Shown: piece by piece, positions 12,876 through 20,897 of the stretch | Numbering within the stretch: the stretch's first letter is position 1 | Layout: every line of letters begins with the position of its first letter | From: a virus | Virus record (IMG/VR): IMGVR_UViG_3300022890_000070 | Location: 1 to 34,105 of that record | Length of the DNA: 34,105 nt | Reading direction: 5' to 3' (one strand) | Translations under genes and position numbers: made by a program | The notes under the pieces: model-generated | What the model saw: only the letters and a program-made list of their open reading frames with translations | The model's database searches: none | Told to the model about the DNA's origin: nothing

Positions 12876-15051
12876 CAATTACCACCCCATCAACTAGAGT
12901 AAGTTTGGTTTCTTCCATATCTTCATCTCTGATATACACACTATATGTGCCATCAGTTATTTCATCGTCCTCTATTTCGCCTGTTTCTACTCTAAAGGCA
13001 TCTAGATAACTTTGTATATAATTAGAGTTTCTCATTTTAATTACATAGGTCATCATATTACCTATTGCTATATCTTGTCTTATATCAGTTACTATAAAAT
13101 CTCCTGATACTAAATAGTCAGTGAAATCCAAATTGATTTTATTTAACGGTTTGAAGTTAGCTATAAAAGTATCTAACGCTGTGCTATTTACTCCTTTAAC
13201 TTCAAATTCTACTATTTCTGTTTGTATTTTGGTTCTATTGATTTGGTTCTTTGCATACTCAACCATTTCAGAAGCAGTAAAATATTTACCTTTTAAATCT
13301 ATTGTACGTTCTACTTTTCCTGTTGGTGATATAACATCTATACTATCTATTACTTCTTGTGCGTTAACAAATTTAGTTGTCTTTGGTAACAACGCAGTGG
13401 TTGCAAATACTGATACATCAGCTTCTACTGCTCTTGTTTTAAACCCTATTACATTGGTACTATTATAACCATCTAATATAAGTAAAACTTTAATACCTGC
13501 TGCTAATTCGTCTTGACCATCTATTCCCACAGCAGCACTATAAGTTACTAATTTAGTTGTAGTATCATAATCAACTGACATTAAATCAGCTGTTGCTCCG
13601 TAATCTAATAAAATTGTTACAAATGCTCCACTAAATGCTACTACTTCAAAAGCACCTTCCTGTAATGATTTAGCAGCCGATGTAGGTGATATACTAAATG
13701 CGTATGGTAACATAATAACATTCGTTTCGCTATCATATGGTGCTTCATCTAAATATTGATATTGTGTTAATATCTTTTGATTTTTAAGATTGATTACATT
13801 TGCATAATCTGTTGTTGATATGGTAGGTGTAAAGTTAACCCCTATACTATCATCTAACGTAGTTAAATAAGTATCATCTATGCTAATGTCAGCTTCTTTT
13901 AACTCTAAACTTTCTACTGTTTCTATATATATTTCTTGGTTTTCATCTATAAACCACGTGAAGTTATATTGATTAGATAATTTATTCATTAAACTTTCTA
14001 CCGTTTCCATACTTGCTTTTATACTAATTGTAGTATCAGGTAAATTATTACTTTGTATAAAGAACCCTTCGTCTACTAAAGGTTGTAATATATCTTCTAC
14101 TACATCACTCAAACTCTCAAAAGATTTCAATAATGATATAGTTCTTTTAGATGCAATAATCATAGGATTATAACACGTTAAGTTTAGCCTAACTATTTCA
14201 TTACCAGTTCTATATGATGGTAGTGTCAGCTCTTCTAAATAACCCGTATATAAAACGTTATTAAACGCTAAATCATTCCCTGTTAAATCAGCACTTGATA
14301 AAGATCCATCATTTGTTATAGTATCTAAATTATCAAAATCTGTATAAACTAAATTAGTTGTACTGGTTGGCAATACGCTGTCTGGCGTAATTGTTCCAGC
14401 ACTTAATGCTAAAGCATCAGCTTCGCTTATTGCTACATTTTCTAGTCTAGCATCATATAGGTTGCCACTAAAGTAATTGTCGCCACTAACGCTATCTCTA
14501 CCTAGTGTTATATTGGCTATATTATAATGTATTGTAGAAGAAACGGACAATGCCTCTTTTACTCCGTCTATAAATATATCTATAGTTGAACCGTTAAATC
14601 TACATACTATTCTATGTCTGCCTGCTTCAGTAACTCCAGCTACTGTAGATATGTGAGAAGCGTCCGCTCTTATAAAGACAAACCCAGATGTGTTAATACC
14701 AAATCTTTCAATGTTGGTATCTCCTGTTATAAAATATTCAGTTTCATCTCTAGTTTCTTTAATATCTACATCTATATATATTGTGTCTGCATTAAACGTA
14801 CTAAATGCACCACCTGTTGCATAACTTGATGATCCATTAAACTTCAATGATCCGCTTTCTGTATCTATTATTTCTACTTTTTGGTATTTAACAGGTAAAT
14901 CAGCTATTGCTTTTCCTGTAAAATCTACAGCCATTATTGATATTTGACTTTCTCTTGAAGTGTTTTTTAAACTTGCCATGTATGCTGTAGGATTAGATCC
15001 TGTTGTTATTATATCGTATTCAGTTGCGTTAAACTTTGCTTTTAATTCCAT
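12865..15051 (-). CDS. Baseplate hub / tail-tip protein with inserted LamG-like domain
   Basis: A 728-aa protein immediately after the tape measure, where siphophages encode Dit/Tal tail-tip proteins. The first about 60 residues form a small beta domain. A LamG/concanavalin-like module follows (about 65-245, with RIVCRFNGSTIDIFIDGVKE and AGTITPDSVLP). The remainder resembles the tail-associated hub fold (FTWFIDENQEIYIETVES, DDSIGVNFTPTIS). The LamG module is homologous to that in the fibre at 8103-11495 and probably binds surface sugars. No separate Dit gene is seen, so this may combine functions. ATG is TAATG-coupled to the tape-measure gene. Confidence 0.75.
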   Translation of the reverse strand: MELKAKFNATEYDIITTGSNPTAYMASLKNTSRESQISIMAVDFTGKAIADLPVKYQKVEIIDTESGSLKFNGSSSYATGGAFSTFNADTIYIDVDIKETRDETEYFITGDTNIERFGINTSGFVFIRADASHISTVAGVTEAGRHRIVCRFNGSTIDIFIDGVKEALSVSSTIHYNIANITLGRDSVSGDNYFSGNLYDARLENVAISEADALALSAGTITPDSVLPTSTTNLVYTDFDNLDTITNDGSLSSADLTGNDLAFNNVLYTGYLEELTLPSYRTGNEIVRLNLTCYNPMIIASKRTISLLKSFESLSDVVEDILQPLVDEGFFIQSNNLPDTTISIKASMETVESLMNKLSNQYNFTWFIDENQEIYIETVESLELKEADISIDDTYLTTLDDSIGVNFTPTISTTDYANVINLKNQKILTQYQYLDEAPYDSETNVIMLPYAFSISPTSAAKSLQEGAFEVVAFSGAFVTILLDYGATADLMSVDYDTTTKLVTYSAAVGIDGQDELAAGIKVLLILDGYNSTNVIGFKTRAVEADVSVFATTALLPKTTKFVNAQEVIDSIDVISPTGKVERTIDLKGKYFTASEMVEYAKNQINRTKIQTEIVEFEVKGVNSTALDTFIANFKPLNKINLDFTDYLVSGDFIVTDIRQDIAIGNMMTYVIKMRNSNYIQSYLDAFRVETGEIEDDEITDGTYSVYIRDEDMEETKLTLVDGVVIDEN

Positions 15052-16292
15052 TATGCAACACCTCTAGTTTGACTTAATACGTCGCTTACTAGACTAGTTA
15101 CCATGACCTTTATATCTTCTCCACCTATGCTTAATGATGGATATACGTTTACCATTGTACTTCCTCCGCCACCCATTTTATGGTTTGGTGTAATTGATCC
15201 TGATGTGTTTGGTGTAAATAATTCTGGTCCTCGTTCTCCAACCATATAAGGTTGATTTGAATTAGCTCCTCCACCATTTGCTCTATGACTAATACCGAAG
15301 AAACCTGCTATACCTGACAATACGCCTACTATATCAGTTCCAAATAGTCCTTTTGATACTTTATTACCAAATGCTCCACGTGCCTCTGCTTTAGGACCAG
15401 TAAAAAACTCTGTCCACCAGTCACCAGCTCCTGCTAACATACCTTTTAATCCGCCTAGTTCTGACATTAAATCTTTAACGTTTTGTATTGGTTTCCAAGT
15501 GCTAAAGGCTTTCCATGCAGTATCTAAAGCTGGTACTAAATCATCTGTTAAAAATGGTACTAATGTGTTTGCTAAAAACTCATAGAAACCTACTTTTAAA
15601 GGGATTAACATTTTACCAATACCTTCTTTTAAATCTCCAATAGCATTTTCTGCTGCTGCTATTTTACCTGCATCAGTTTGTCTTAATGCTGTATTCATAT
15701 CCCCAACATTATCAGTTATAACTTCAGCCAATATTGCTGCTCTTTCCATTTCGTTACCATTCTTTAATACTTTCTCTTGAGTTTCATCAAATGAAATCCC
15801 AACTCTAGTTAATGCTCCAACTTGTCCTTGTAATGCTTTCCCCATTAAATTCGCTATATTAACGAAATCTCCTGTTCCTGCATTTACTCCCTTTTGTTGT
15901 GCTACTAGATTATTCATAGCAGGTGTTAGTAGTTTCAATGTATCAGCTGTACTAGCAAATGTAGCTAATTGTTGTTGCCCTGATATAATTAGTTCATCTC
16001 CAAAGATACCTCTTTTTTGTTCTTCTCTCGCCAAGTTCATAACTGATTTGATTTCTGCGTCAGTTGCTCCAATTCTTTTAGTCATTACTTCGGTTAATTT
16101 AGTTTCGCCTTCAACTTGAAGATTATATGCTTCAATAGATTGTTTTGAAAAATCTAATATCTTTTTAGCTGCAAAAGCAACTCCTGCTGCTTTAGCGAAG
16201 TTTTTAACTGATGTACCTAAATTACCCACACTCTTTTGAGCTCCTTTGGTATCATAATTAACTTTAAAATCTATCCTTGCATCAGCTGCCAT
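15051..16292 (-). CDS. Tail tape measure protein (short)
   Basis: A 413-aa tape measure. A helical N-terminal region (VNYDTKGAQKSVGNLGTSVK) leads to a hydrophobic Ala/Gly stretch and the conserved LTRVGISFDETQEKVLKNG block. Further hydrophobic segments follow (GVLSGIAGFFGIS), and then the typical C-terminal GERGPELFTPNTSGSITPN motif. The frame begins with GTG at 16301, but ATG at 16292 sits after AAAGGTGGGTG and gives the usual MAAD start. At about 0.15 nm per residue it predicts a tail near 60 nm, short for a siphophage. It overlaps the Gp15-like gene by 11 bp. Confidence 0.9.
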   Translation of the reverse strand: MAADARIDFKVNYDTKGAQKSVGNLGTSVKNFAKAAGVAFAAKKILDFSKQSIEAYNLQVEGETKLTEVMTKRIGATDAEIKSVMNLAREEQKRGIFGDELIISGQQQLATFASTADTLKLLTPAMNNLVAQQKGVNAGTGDFVNIANLMGKALQGQVGALTRVGISFDETQEKVLKNGNEMERAAILAEVITDNVGDMNTALRQTDAGKIAAAENAIGDLKEGIGKMLIPLKVGFYEFLANTLVPFLTDDLVPALDTAWKAFSTWKPIQNVKDLMSELGGLKGMLAGAGDWWTEFFTGPKAEARGAFGNKVSKGLFGTDIVGVLSGIAGFFGISHRANGGGANSNQPYMVGERGPELFTPNTSGSITPNHKMGGGGSTMVNVYPSLSIGGEDIKVMVTSLVSDVLSQTRGVA

Positions 16293-16782
16293 CTTTCTCA
16301 CCCACCTTTTCGTTTAAGTAATTATATAAAATACTTAACCCTTCTTTGTTCTCGTTCTTTAAACGATATTTCAATTTCATTAGTTTTACAAAGTTTATAT
16401 AATCTTTGTTATACTTATCTGCCTTTGGTAGTTTTTCTGTTCTAAATCCTACTACCTTACAAATTGATGCGTTACCTTCAAGGAATATACCCTCTAGCAT
16501 TGAATTAAACTCCCACCAGTTGATTTTATCTTTGTTTAAGTCTATTTGCCTTGCTGATTTAAAACTGTCCCATATAAGCCTGTAATCTATCTTAAAATCA
16601 ATAGTCCTTTTACCATCGCTTTTAACAGCTTTTTGTAATGAATTGAATATTGAGTTAATTAAATCAACCTTGTTAGGTATATCTATATCTAATTCAGGTA
16701 TCAATAACTCTATTACTTCGTTGACTTTTTGTTGTTCAGCGTATTCAAACGCTAACATGACCGCCTTAAAGCTTATATCCAT
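16282..16782 (-). CDS. Gp15-like tail assembly chaperone (N-terminus may lie upstream)
   Basis: A protein of 166 aa from the ATG at 16782, with the Gp15-family block IDYRLIWDSFKSARQIDLNK and NWWEFNSMLEG. These proteins chaperone the tape measure during tail assembly. The open frame extends 40 codons further upstream, to 16902, without any normal start. The added residues (NDIDKIKINGKEYTMDI) look like the conserved beginning of the family (idGkeY.i.tdF). This suggests expression by a -1 shift from the preceding gene, as in many tail chaperone pairs, or a sequence error. No good ribosome binding site precedes ATG 16782. Confidence 0.75.
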   Translation of the reverse strand: MDISFKAVMLAFEYAEQQKVNEVIELLIPELDIDIPNKVDLINSIFNSLQKAVKSDGKRTIDFKIDYRLIWDSFKSARQIDLNKDKINWWEFNSMLEGIFLEGNASICKVVGFRTEKLPKADKYNKDYINFVKLMKLKYRLKNENKEGLSILYNYLNEKVGEKDGS

Positions 16783-16829
16783 TGTATATTCTTTACCGTT
16801 TATTTTAATCTTATCTATGTCATTCCAAT

Positions 16830-17315
16830 CTATTGTTGGATTGTATTCGTATATTGCTCTTTGTTTTGGTCTATTAAAGTGCTTATTACAAGCAGGCCCA
16901 CTTTACCAACTAAATTGTTATATTCTATTTCTGGCATTACGTTTTTTAAAAAGTCTACTTGATCTTTAAAAAATATATTCCCCATGTCAATACCTAGTTC
17001 TTCGTTTTCTCCATCTATCGCTATTTCTAATTGTCTAGCTTGTTCCTTTATCATGTGTAATTTATCTATTTCTTGTTTATATTTATCTGCATCAGTTGTT
17101 AAAGAAACCAATTTATCTTGTTCACTTATTGCTTTAACTATGCTTGTTTTATCATTTACCTGTGTATCTAATCTTTTAAATATTTCCCTTAACTGTTCGC
17201 TTTCATCATACGTTACTTTGACTTCTATTTCTTTTGTATTAGGTTTACCTTCTTCTTTGTATCCTAGCTTAACCTGTGTTTCAAAAAAGATTTCTTCTAC
17301 ATTAAACTCTATCAT
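16830..17315 (-). CDS. Tail assembly chaperone, upstream partner, 161 aa
   Basis: This occupies the gpG-like position between major tail protein and Gp15/tape measure. The N-terminus (IEFNVEEIFFETQVKLGY) is beta-rich, followed by a long charged helix around residues 65-105 (DKYKQEIDKLHMIKEQARQLE) and a helical C-terminus. The frame opens further upstream, but AAGGAGG is placed exactly before ATG 17315. Its last 73 bp overlap the open upstream extension of the Gp15 frame in -1 register, the usual geometry of a frameshifted chaperone pair. The role comes from synteny and layout. Confidence 0.75.
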   Translation of the reverse strand: MIEFNVEEIFFETQVKLGYKEEGKPNTKEIEVKVTYDESEQLREIFKRLDTQVNDKTSIVKAISEQDKLVSLTTDADKYKQEIDKLHMIKEQARQLEIAIDGENEELGIDMGNIFFKDQVDFLKNVMPEIEYNNLVGKVGLLVISTLIDQNKEQYTNTIQQ

Positions 17316-17340
17316 TGTTTCCTCCTTAAAAGTTATATAA

Positions 17341-17355
17341 GGGAGCAAAGCCCCC
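17341..17355 (-). other. GC-rich intercistronic hairpin after the tail tube gene
   Basis: GGGGGC-UUU-GCUCCC on the minus transcript gives a tight six-pair stem between the major tail protein gene and the chaperone gene. It has no U-run long enough for a strong terminator, so it more likely sets mRNA stability or partial attenuation. Confidence 0.6.
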
Positions 17356-17360
17356 ATATA

Positions 17361-17780
17361 TTATAATGAAGTTCTTGTAATTGTTCCGTCTGCTACTTTA
17401 AATGTAATATCTATTGCTCTTACTTCTTCTATTGTCATTGTTTCGCTAATAGCAGTAAGTTCGCCATTGAACGTTAAAGTTGCTCCACTTGTTCCGTCAG
17501 CAGTATCAGTAATTCTGATTGCTAAACTTCTAGTTGTTGTATGTCGGATTGTTAATAAAAATTCTGATAAAGTATCTCCATCATCATACTTAATTGTAAA
17601 TCCAAATTCAGGATCTAATGCTGTTACTTTGTTTTGTGCTACATCACTATTAAGTTTGTAAAAAGTATCAACAACTTCTCCCCATGATACATCAGCACTT
17701 ACTATGTCAGCTTCTTGCCAACTTTCAGAACCTGTAATATCTACTTCTAATTTGAAGTCTTTACCTGTAATATAAGCCAT
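17361..17780 (-). CDS. Major tail tube protein
   Basis: A 139-aa beta-rich protein with the tail-tube fold pattern: a start AYITGKDFKLEVDITGSES, then DIVSADVSWGEVVDTF, ATLTFNGELTAI in the middle and DITFKVADGTITRTS at the end. It should polymerise into the tail tube around the tape measure. It lies between the tail-completion gene and the chaperone pair, exactly as in A118-like phages. AGGAGG precedes the ATG and a GC hairpin follows the stop, compatible with high, buffered expression. It is shorter than many tube proteins and has no Ig-like extension. Confidence 0.85.
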   Translation of the reverse strand: MAYITGKDFKLEVDITGSESWQEADIVSADVSWGEVVDTFYKLNSDVAQNKVTALDPEFGFTIKYDDGDTLSEFLLTIRHTTTRSLAIRITDTADGTSGATLTFNGELTAISETMTIEEVRAIDITFKVADGTITRTSL

Positions 17781-17790
17781 CTTATTCCTC

Positions 17791-18183
17791 CTACTCTATT
17801 ATTGCTTTGAAATTAACATTATATAATATTCTTTCATTTTCATCTTTTCCTACGTATTGAGGTTCGTTATCTACATATATCATTTCAATATTTGAACTTG
17901 TTAGCGTTAAACCATTTTGCATATTAAGTTTATTAACTACTTCATCTACTAAACCTCTAGTAGTAGTGTCATCATTTTTAGTACCCCTTATAAGCACTCT
18001 AAATCTAACCGTACTATATATTCTAGTTGCGTTTAATTTATTGGTAGTTTCACCATCCATAAGTGATACAGCCGCTACTGAAGTACCTGTTTTAGGTAGT
18101 TCTGGACTATATGCTTTCGTTATGCTTGTTTCTTCAATTAGTAATCTAACTTTAGTCACAAATTCCGTACTGTTATATGCCAT
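17791..18183 (-). CDS. Tail terminator / Minor_capsid_3-like protein
   Basis: A 130-aa protein in the tail-completion position before the tail tube gene. It has an N-terminal helix (NSTEFVTKVRLLIEETSI), then beta strands (RFRVLIRGTKNDDTTTRG), an interrupting helix (VDEVVNKLNMQNGL) and a final strand pair (YNVNFKAIIE). This is the topology of tail terminators that cap the tube at the neck, and it resembles the lactobacillus-phage Minor_capsid_3 set. GAGGTG lies before the ATG. The role rests on synteny plus pattern. Confidence 0.75.
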   Translation of the reverse strand: MAYNSTEFVTKVRLLIEETSITKAYSPELPKTGTSVAAVSLMDGETTNKLNATRIYSTVRFRVLIRGTKNDDTTTRGLVDEVVNKLNMQNGLTLTSSNIEMIYVDNEPQYVGKDENERILYNVNFKAIIE

Positions 18184-18187
18184 CTAA

Positions 18188-18538
18188 TCACCTCTTATAA
18201 TAATCATAAATCTTTATGTATATTCTTTTCCATTCTTTTACATTTCTTCTTACGGTTTCTTCCCACCATAATGATATTGCTCTCCTATTACCTGGACCAG
18301 CACTTGCATCTCCGTAGTATAACCTTCTGACCTGTGGTGCTATCATAGTTACTATACCTTGAGCAAATTTACTATGTAGTGATCCGCTTTGATACATTGT
18401 ACCTTCATCCCAATAGGTAAATTCTTTAACGTCTTTATATGCTTGTTGTGATACTGCTGGTATTGCATCTCTAGTAGTTTTCTTACCAATAGATAATAAC
18501 CAGTTATTAGCTTGTTGAAAGTTCTTAAAAGCCTTCAT
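18188..18538 (-). CDS. Neck / Minor_capsid_2-like protein (HK97 gp10-like)
   Basis: A 116-aa neck protein. It starts with a helix (KAFKNFQQANNWLLSIGKK). The central GSLHSKFAQGIVTMIAPQVRRLYYGD matches the usual 'SLx.S...' plus 'YYG' pattern of Minor_capsid_2/HK97-gp10-type joining proteins. The end is basic and aromatic (EWKRIYIKIYDYYKR). It forms part of the head-tail joint. It is ATGA-coupled to the preceding Minor_capsid_1-like gene and followed closely by the tail terminator gene, an order conserved in A118-like phages. Confidence 0.8.
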   Translation of the reverse strand: MKAFKNFQQANNWLLSIGKKTTRDAIPAVSQQAYKDVKEFTYWDEGTMYQSGSLHSKFAQGIVTMIAPQVRRLYYGDASAGPGNRRAISLWWEETVRRNVKEWKRIYIKIYDYYKR

Positions 18539-18870
18539 ACTAATATAATCTCATAGTGATGTGGATTAGTACCATTACCATATAAAGTATCAATATCTCG
18601 TACTTCGTACTCACGACCATTGAATGTTATTAAATCTTGTTCTGTAAATGTTAAATGTTTAGGTATAGAGTTTTGATAATCGTAAAACAAAGTAGCTTTA
18701 CCAATTATTTCTTTTCCATCCTTTGACATCTTTAATACTTGTTGCTCATCAATTTTTACGAATTGAATTTCTCTACTAGTTGGATCATTTATTGCTTCAC
18801 CTGTATTAGTAAAGTCATATTTGTGTGTTATGGTATGTGGCAATCTTGATCTTGGTATTTGTTTTATCAT
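18535..18870 (-). CDS. Head closure / Minor_capsid_1-like protein
   Basis: A 111-aa beta-barrel protein of the Minor_capsid_1 type. It begins IPRSRLPHTITHKYDFT, as is typical of the family, contains KATLFYDYQNSIPK, and ends in REYEVRDIDTLYG followed by HHYEIIL. It is expected to close the head after DNA packaging by stacking on the connector. AGGAGG precedes the ATG and its stop overlaps the next ATG. The family is recognised from several blocks, so confidence is good. Confidence 0.85.
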   Translation of the reverse strand: MIKQIPRSRLPHTITHKYDFTNTGEAINDPTSREIQFVKIDEQQVLKMSKDGKEIIGKATLFYDYQNSIPKHLTFTEQDLITFNGREYEVRDIDTLYGNGTNPHHYEIILV

Positions 18871-18900
18871 ATTTTAACCTCCTAAATAATAATTATCAAA

Positions 18901-18915
18901 GGGGAATAAGTCCCC
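18901..18915 (-). other. GC-rich intercistronic hairpin after the connector gene
   Basis: GGGGA-5-UCCCC on the minus transcript makes a five-pair stem in the 50-bp gap between the head-tail connector and head-closure genes, followed only by UUU. It is similar in style to the hairpins at 17341, 11922 and 20872. Confidence 0.55.
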
Positions 18916-18920
18916 AATGA

Positions 18921-19334
18921 TTATAATATTCTAGTCAAAAGACCAGACTGAATTAGATACCTTTGTGATTTAGGTGCTATTTTTTGATATTCTTTAGAAC
19001 CTGTACCACCTGTTGTGTTACTTTCCGAGTACTTGCCAATGTTGAAACTTGTTGCCGCTCCAGCGTAATCATCATCTAGTCCAAGATTATTCTCGTTGTA
19101 TTCAACTTGATATGCTGTTGCTAGTTTTAAATTATCAGGAGCAGTAGTAGCAGTATAGTCATCAGCTGATATCTTTGCCCAATTGAAACAGTGTGCCTTA
19201 ATAAGTTCTGATGCTACATATATTTTATTCATTGTTCCATCACAGTTGTCTGGATACAAAGTACCATCATCGTTCAGTATTGTGTGTAGTTCAACTATCG
19301 TAAGATACTGACTTCTATCGTTTTCTAATGCCAT
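18921..19334 (-). CDS. Head-tail connector (adaptor), 137 aa
   Basis: This lies directly after the major capsid gene, where gp6/gp15-type adaptors are encoded. It is mostly helical with an acidic N-terminus (ALENDRSQYLTIVELHTIL). The middle has KIYVASELIKAHCFNW and LKLATAYQVEYNENN, a helix-rich arrangement usual for connectors. The C-terminus is a flexible Gly/Thr region leading to APKSQRYLIQSGLLTRIL, which would insert into the portal clip. AAAGGAG precedes the ATG. The function is assigned by order and general pattern. Confidence 0.75.
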   Translation of the reverse strand: MALENDRSQYLTIVELHTILNDDGTLYPDNCDGTMNKIYVASELIKAHCFNWAKISADDYTATTAPDNLKLATAYQVEYNENNLGLDDDYAGAATSFNIGKYSESNTTGGTGSKEYQKIAPKSQRYLIQSGLLTRIL

Positions 19335-19354
19335 AGTTTATTGCTCCTTTCTAA

Positions 19355-20230
19355 TTATACGCTTGACGCGTGATATTTAACTTGTATTTTAGTAGCGTTC
19401 AATACTCTAAATCCAGAGTTGATTTCTACTTGTGCTTTTTTACCAATATAATCTTCAGTATCTATAATTCTCATAGCTGATAATAAAGTGGTAATTCCGA
19501 ATGCATCCGCATCACCCATAATCATATCTACTAGAGATAAGTTTACAGAAGTTGAATTTGCACTATCGCTGTATGGGAAATATAAAGCTGCAGTTTCATT
19601 TAAACCGTTTGCTTCTATAACTCTAATTCCATACCATAATCCAGCTCTACCTGTAGAGAATACGTCGTCGTTTTTAACTGGTACGAAATCTCCACCTGCT
19701 TGTGTTAATATTTCTTCATAAACTGAAGTTGATACTATTACATAAGTAGGATTTGCTTTGTTGTCTTTTAATTCTTTTCTCATACCTATGATATAAGATA
19801 ATACATTACTATCAGAAATAGCAGTAGTATCAGAATAGTCAGTACCTTCATTAACTAGACATGCTAGTCCTGAAGTTTGCCATCCTTCTGAAACTTCTTT
19901 AAGTATTCTTGAATATTCAGCTTCTGCTTTATTGTAAGCAACTGCTGCTTCAGTAATACCAAAAATTTGTTCTTCTACTCTAAATGCGTTGTTAATAACA
20001 ACTTGAATTAAAGTATCTGCAGTAGTAGCTCCTGAGAAGCTTCCACCTACAACTTGAGGATCAACGATTGCGTTGCTTCCTAATTTGTGGAAAAAGTAAC
20101 CTCCAGCTTGTGTAACTACTTTGTCAGTATATGTCATACCTGGTACTAATACACTGTCGTAGTATAAGTTTGGTTCTACAATAGGTAAATATTTTTCATC
20201 TACGTATTGTGAGTTTATTGTTAGTGACAT
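19355..20230 (-). CDS. Major capsid protein (HK97 fold)
   Basis: A 291-aa capsid protein. The N-terminal arm (SLTINSQYVDEKYLPIVEPN) is followed by the E-loop/P-domain region (QIFGITEAAVAYNKAEAEYS and a long spine-like helix) and an A-domain-like part with NPTYVIVSTSVYEEIL and AGLWYGIRVIEA. It ends with KAQVEINSGFRVLNATKIQV, the closing strand typical of A118/P22-like coats. It follows the scaffold gene directly. AAAGGAATG precedes the ATG. No fused protease or delta domain is seen, matching a separate scaffold. Confidence comes from synteny plus pattern. Confidence 0.85.
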   Translation of the reverse strand: MSLTINSQYVDEKYLPIVEPNLYYDSVLVPGMTYTDKVVTQAGGYFFHKLGSNAIVDPQVVGGSFSGATTADTLIQVVINNAFRVEEQIFGITEAAVAYNKAEAEYSRILKEVSEGWQTSGLACLVNEGTDYSDTTAISDSNVLSYIIGMRKELKDNKANPTYVIVSTSVYEEILTQAGGDFVPVKNDDVFSTGRAGLWYGIRVIEANGLNETAALYFPYSDSANSTSVNLSLVDMIMGDADAFGITTLLSAMRIIDTEDYIGKKAQVEINSGFRVLNATKIQVKYHASSV

Positions 20231-20254
20231 TTAATCATTCCTTTCATTGATTGA

Positions 20255-20839
20255 TTATCCTTTATAAAAAGGATTGTTTTTGTACTTTTCATCTAAAAAT
20301 GATTTAGATGATTGTTTGTTTGGTGTAGTTGCTTTATTTTCTACACCGACTTTAGTGCTTGGTTGTTCTCTTAACATTGGTAGTTTATCTTCAATAATTT
20401 CAGTAAGTTGTGTCTTCAATACTTCTCTATCAAGTCCTTTGTCTGTAAATATAGCTTCGTTGTCTATTAGTTTAATTAACACATCTTTGTGTTTAGTATC
20501 TACTTCTAGTTCTAATAACGTATCCGCTATAGCTACTTCTAAATCCTTGTTTTGATACATATCCTTCCACTTGCTTACTTCTGTTTGTAATACACCAGTT
20601 GTTTCTAATGCCTTATCCAATTCTGTTTTTTGAGCTTCTTGAAGTTTAGAATATTCATCAACTGCTATTTTAGCATTGTCAAAATCTTCCACTCCTAGTT
20701 TTTTTAGTGCCTTTGCCATTTCTTCTTTTACATTCTTTGCAACAATGTTATTAACATCATCCTGTGTAAAAGTCTTTTCGTCTACCTCTTTTATAGTTGA
20801 TTGTTCAGTAGTTTCAACTGTTTCTTTTTTACTTTCCAT
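20255..20839 (-). CDS. Capsid scaffolding protein (GP20/DUF4355-like)
   Basis: A 194-aa, highly charged and almost wholly helical protein of scaffold type. The start is acidic (ESKKETVETTEQSTIKEVDE) and a coiled-coil body follows (about 60-110, SKLQEAQKTELDKALETTG). A Pro/Lys/Ser linker leads to a short basic end KSFLDEKYKNNPFYKG, the conserved C-terminus that binds coat protein. It lies immediately before the capsid gene. AGAGGA precedes the ATG. Such scaffolds direct procapsid assembly and are then released. Confidence 0.85.
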   Translation of the reverse strand: MESKKETVETTEQSTIKEVDEKTFTQDDVNNIVAKNVKEEMAKALKKLGVEDFDNAKIAVDEYSKLQEAQKTELDKALETTGVLQTEVSKWKDMYQNKDLEVAIADTLLELEVDTKHKDVLIKLIDNEAIFTDKGLDREVLKTQLTEIIEDKLPMLREQPSTKVGVENKATTPNKQSSKSFLDEKYKNNPFYKG

Positions 20840-20871
20840 AAGTAAAATCCTCTTTTCTTCCCATTGTTTAA

Positions 20872-20891
20872 GGGCACATAAGGTTAAGCCC
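20872..20891 (-). other. Intercistronic hairpin after the MuF-like gene
   Basis: GGGC-12-GCCC on the minus transcript lies in the 58-bp gap between the MuF-like gene and the scaffold gene. The stem is short (four GC pairs) and no U-run follows. It is listed because similar hairpins recur between structural genes. Confidence 0.4.
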
Positions 20892-20897
20892 GAATTG

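Noticed and set aside
14614-14829. Plus-strand frame with a Cys/Tyr-rich product
   Set aside because: It is a shadow of the LamG module of the hub gene, lacks a ribosome binding site and contains an Ile-Tyr run from AT repeats.
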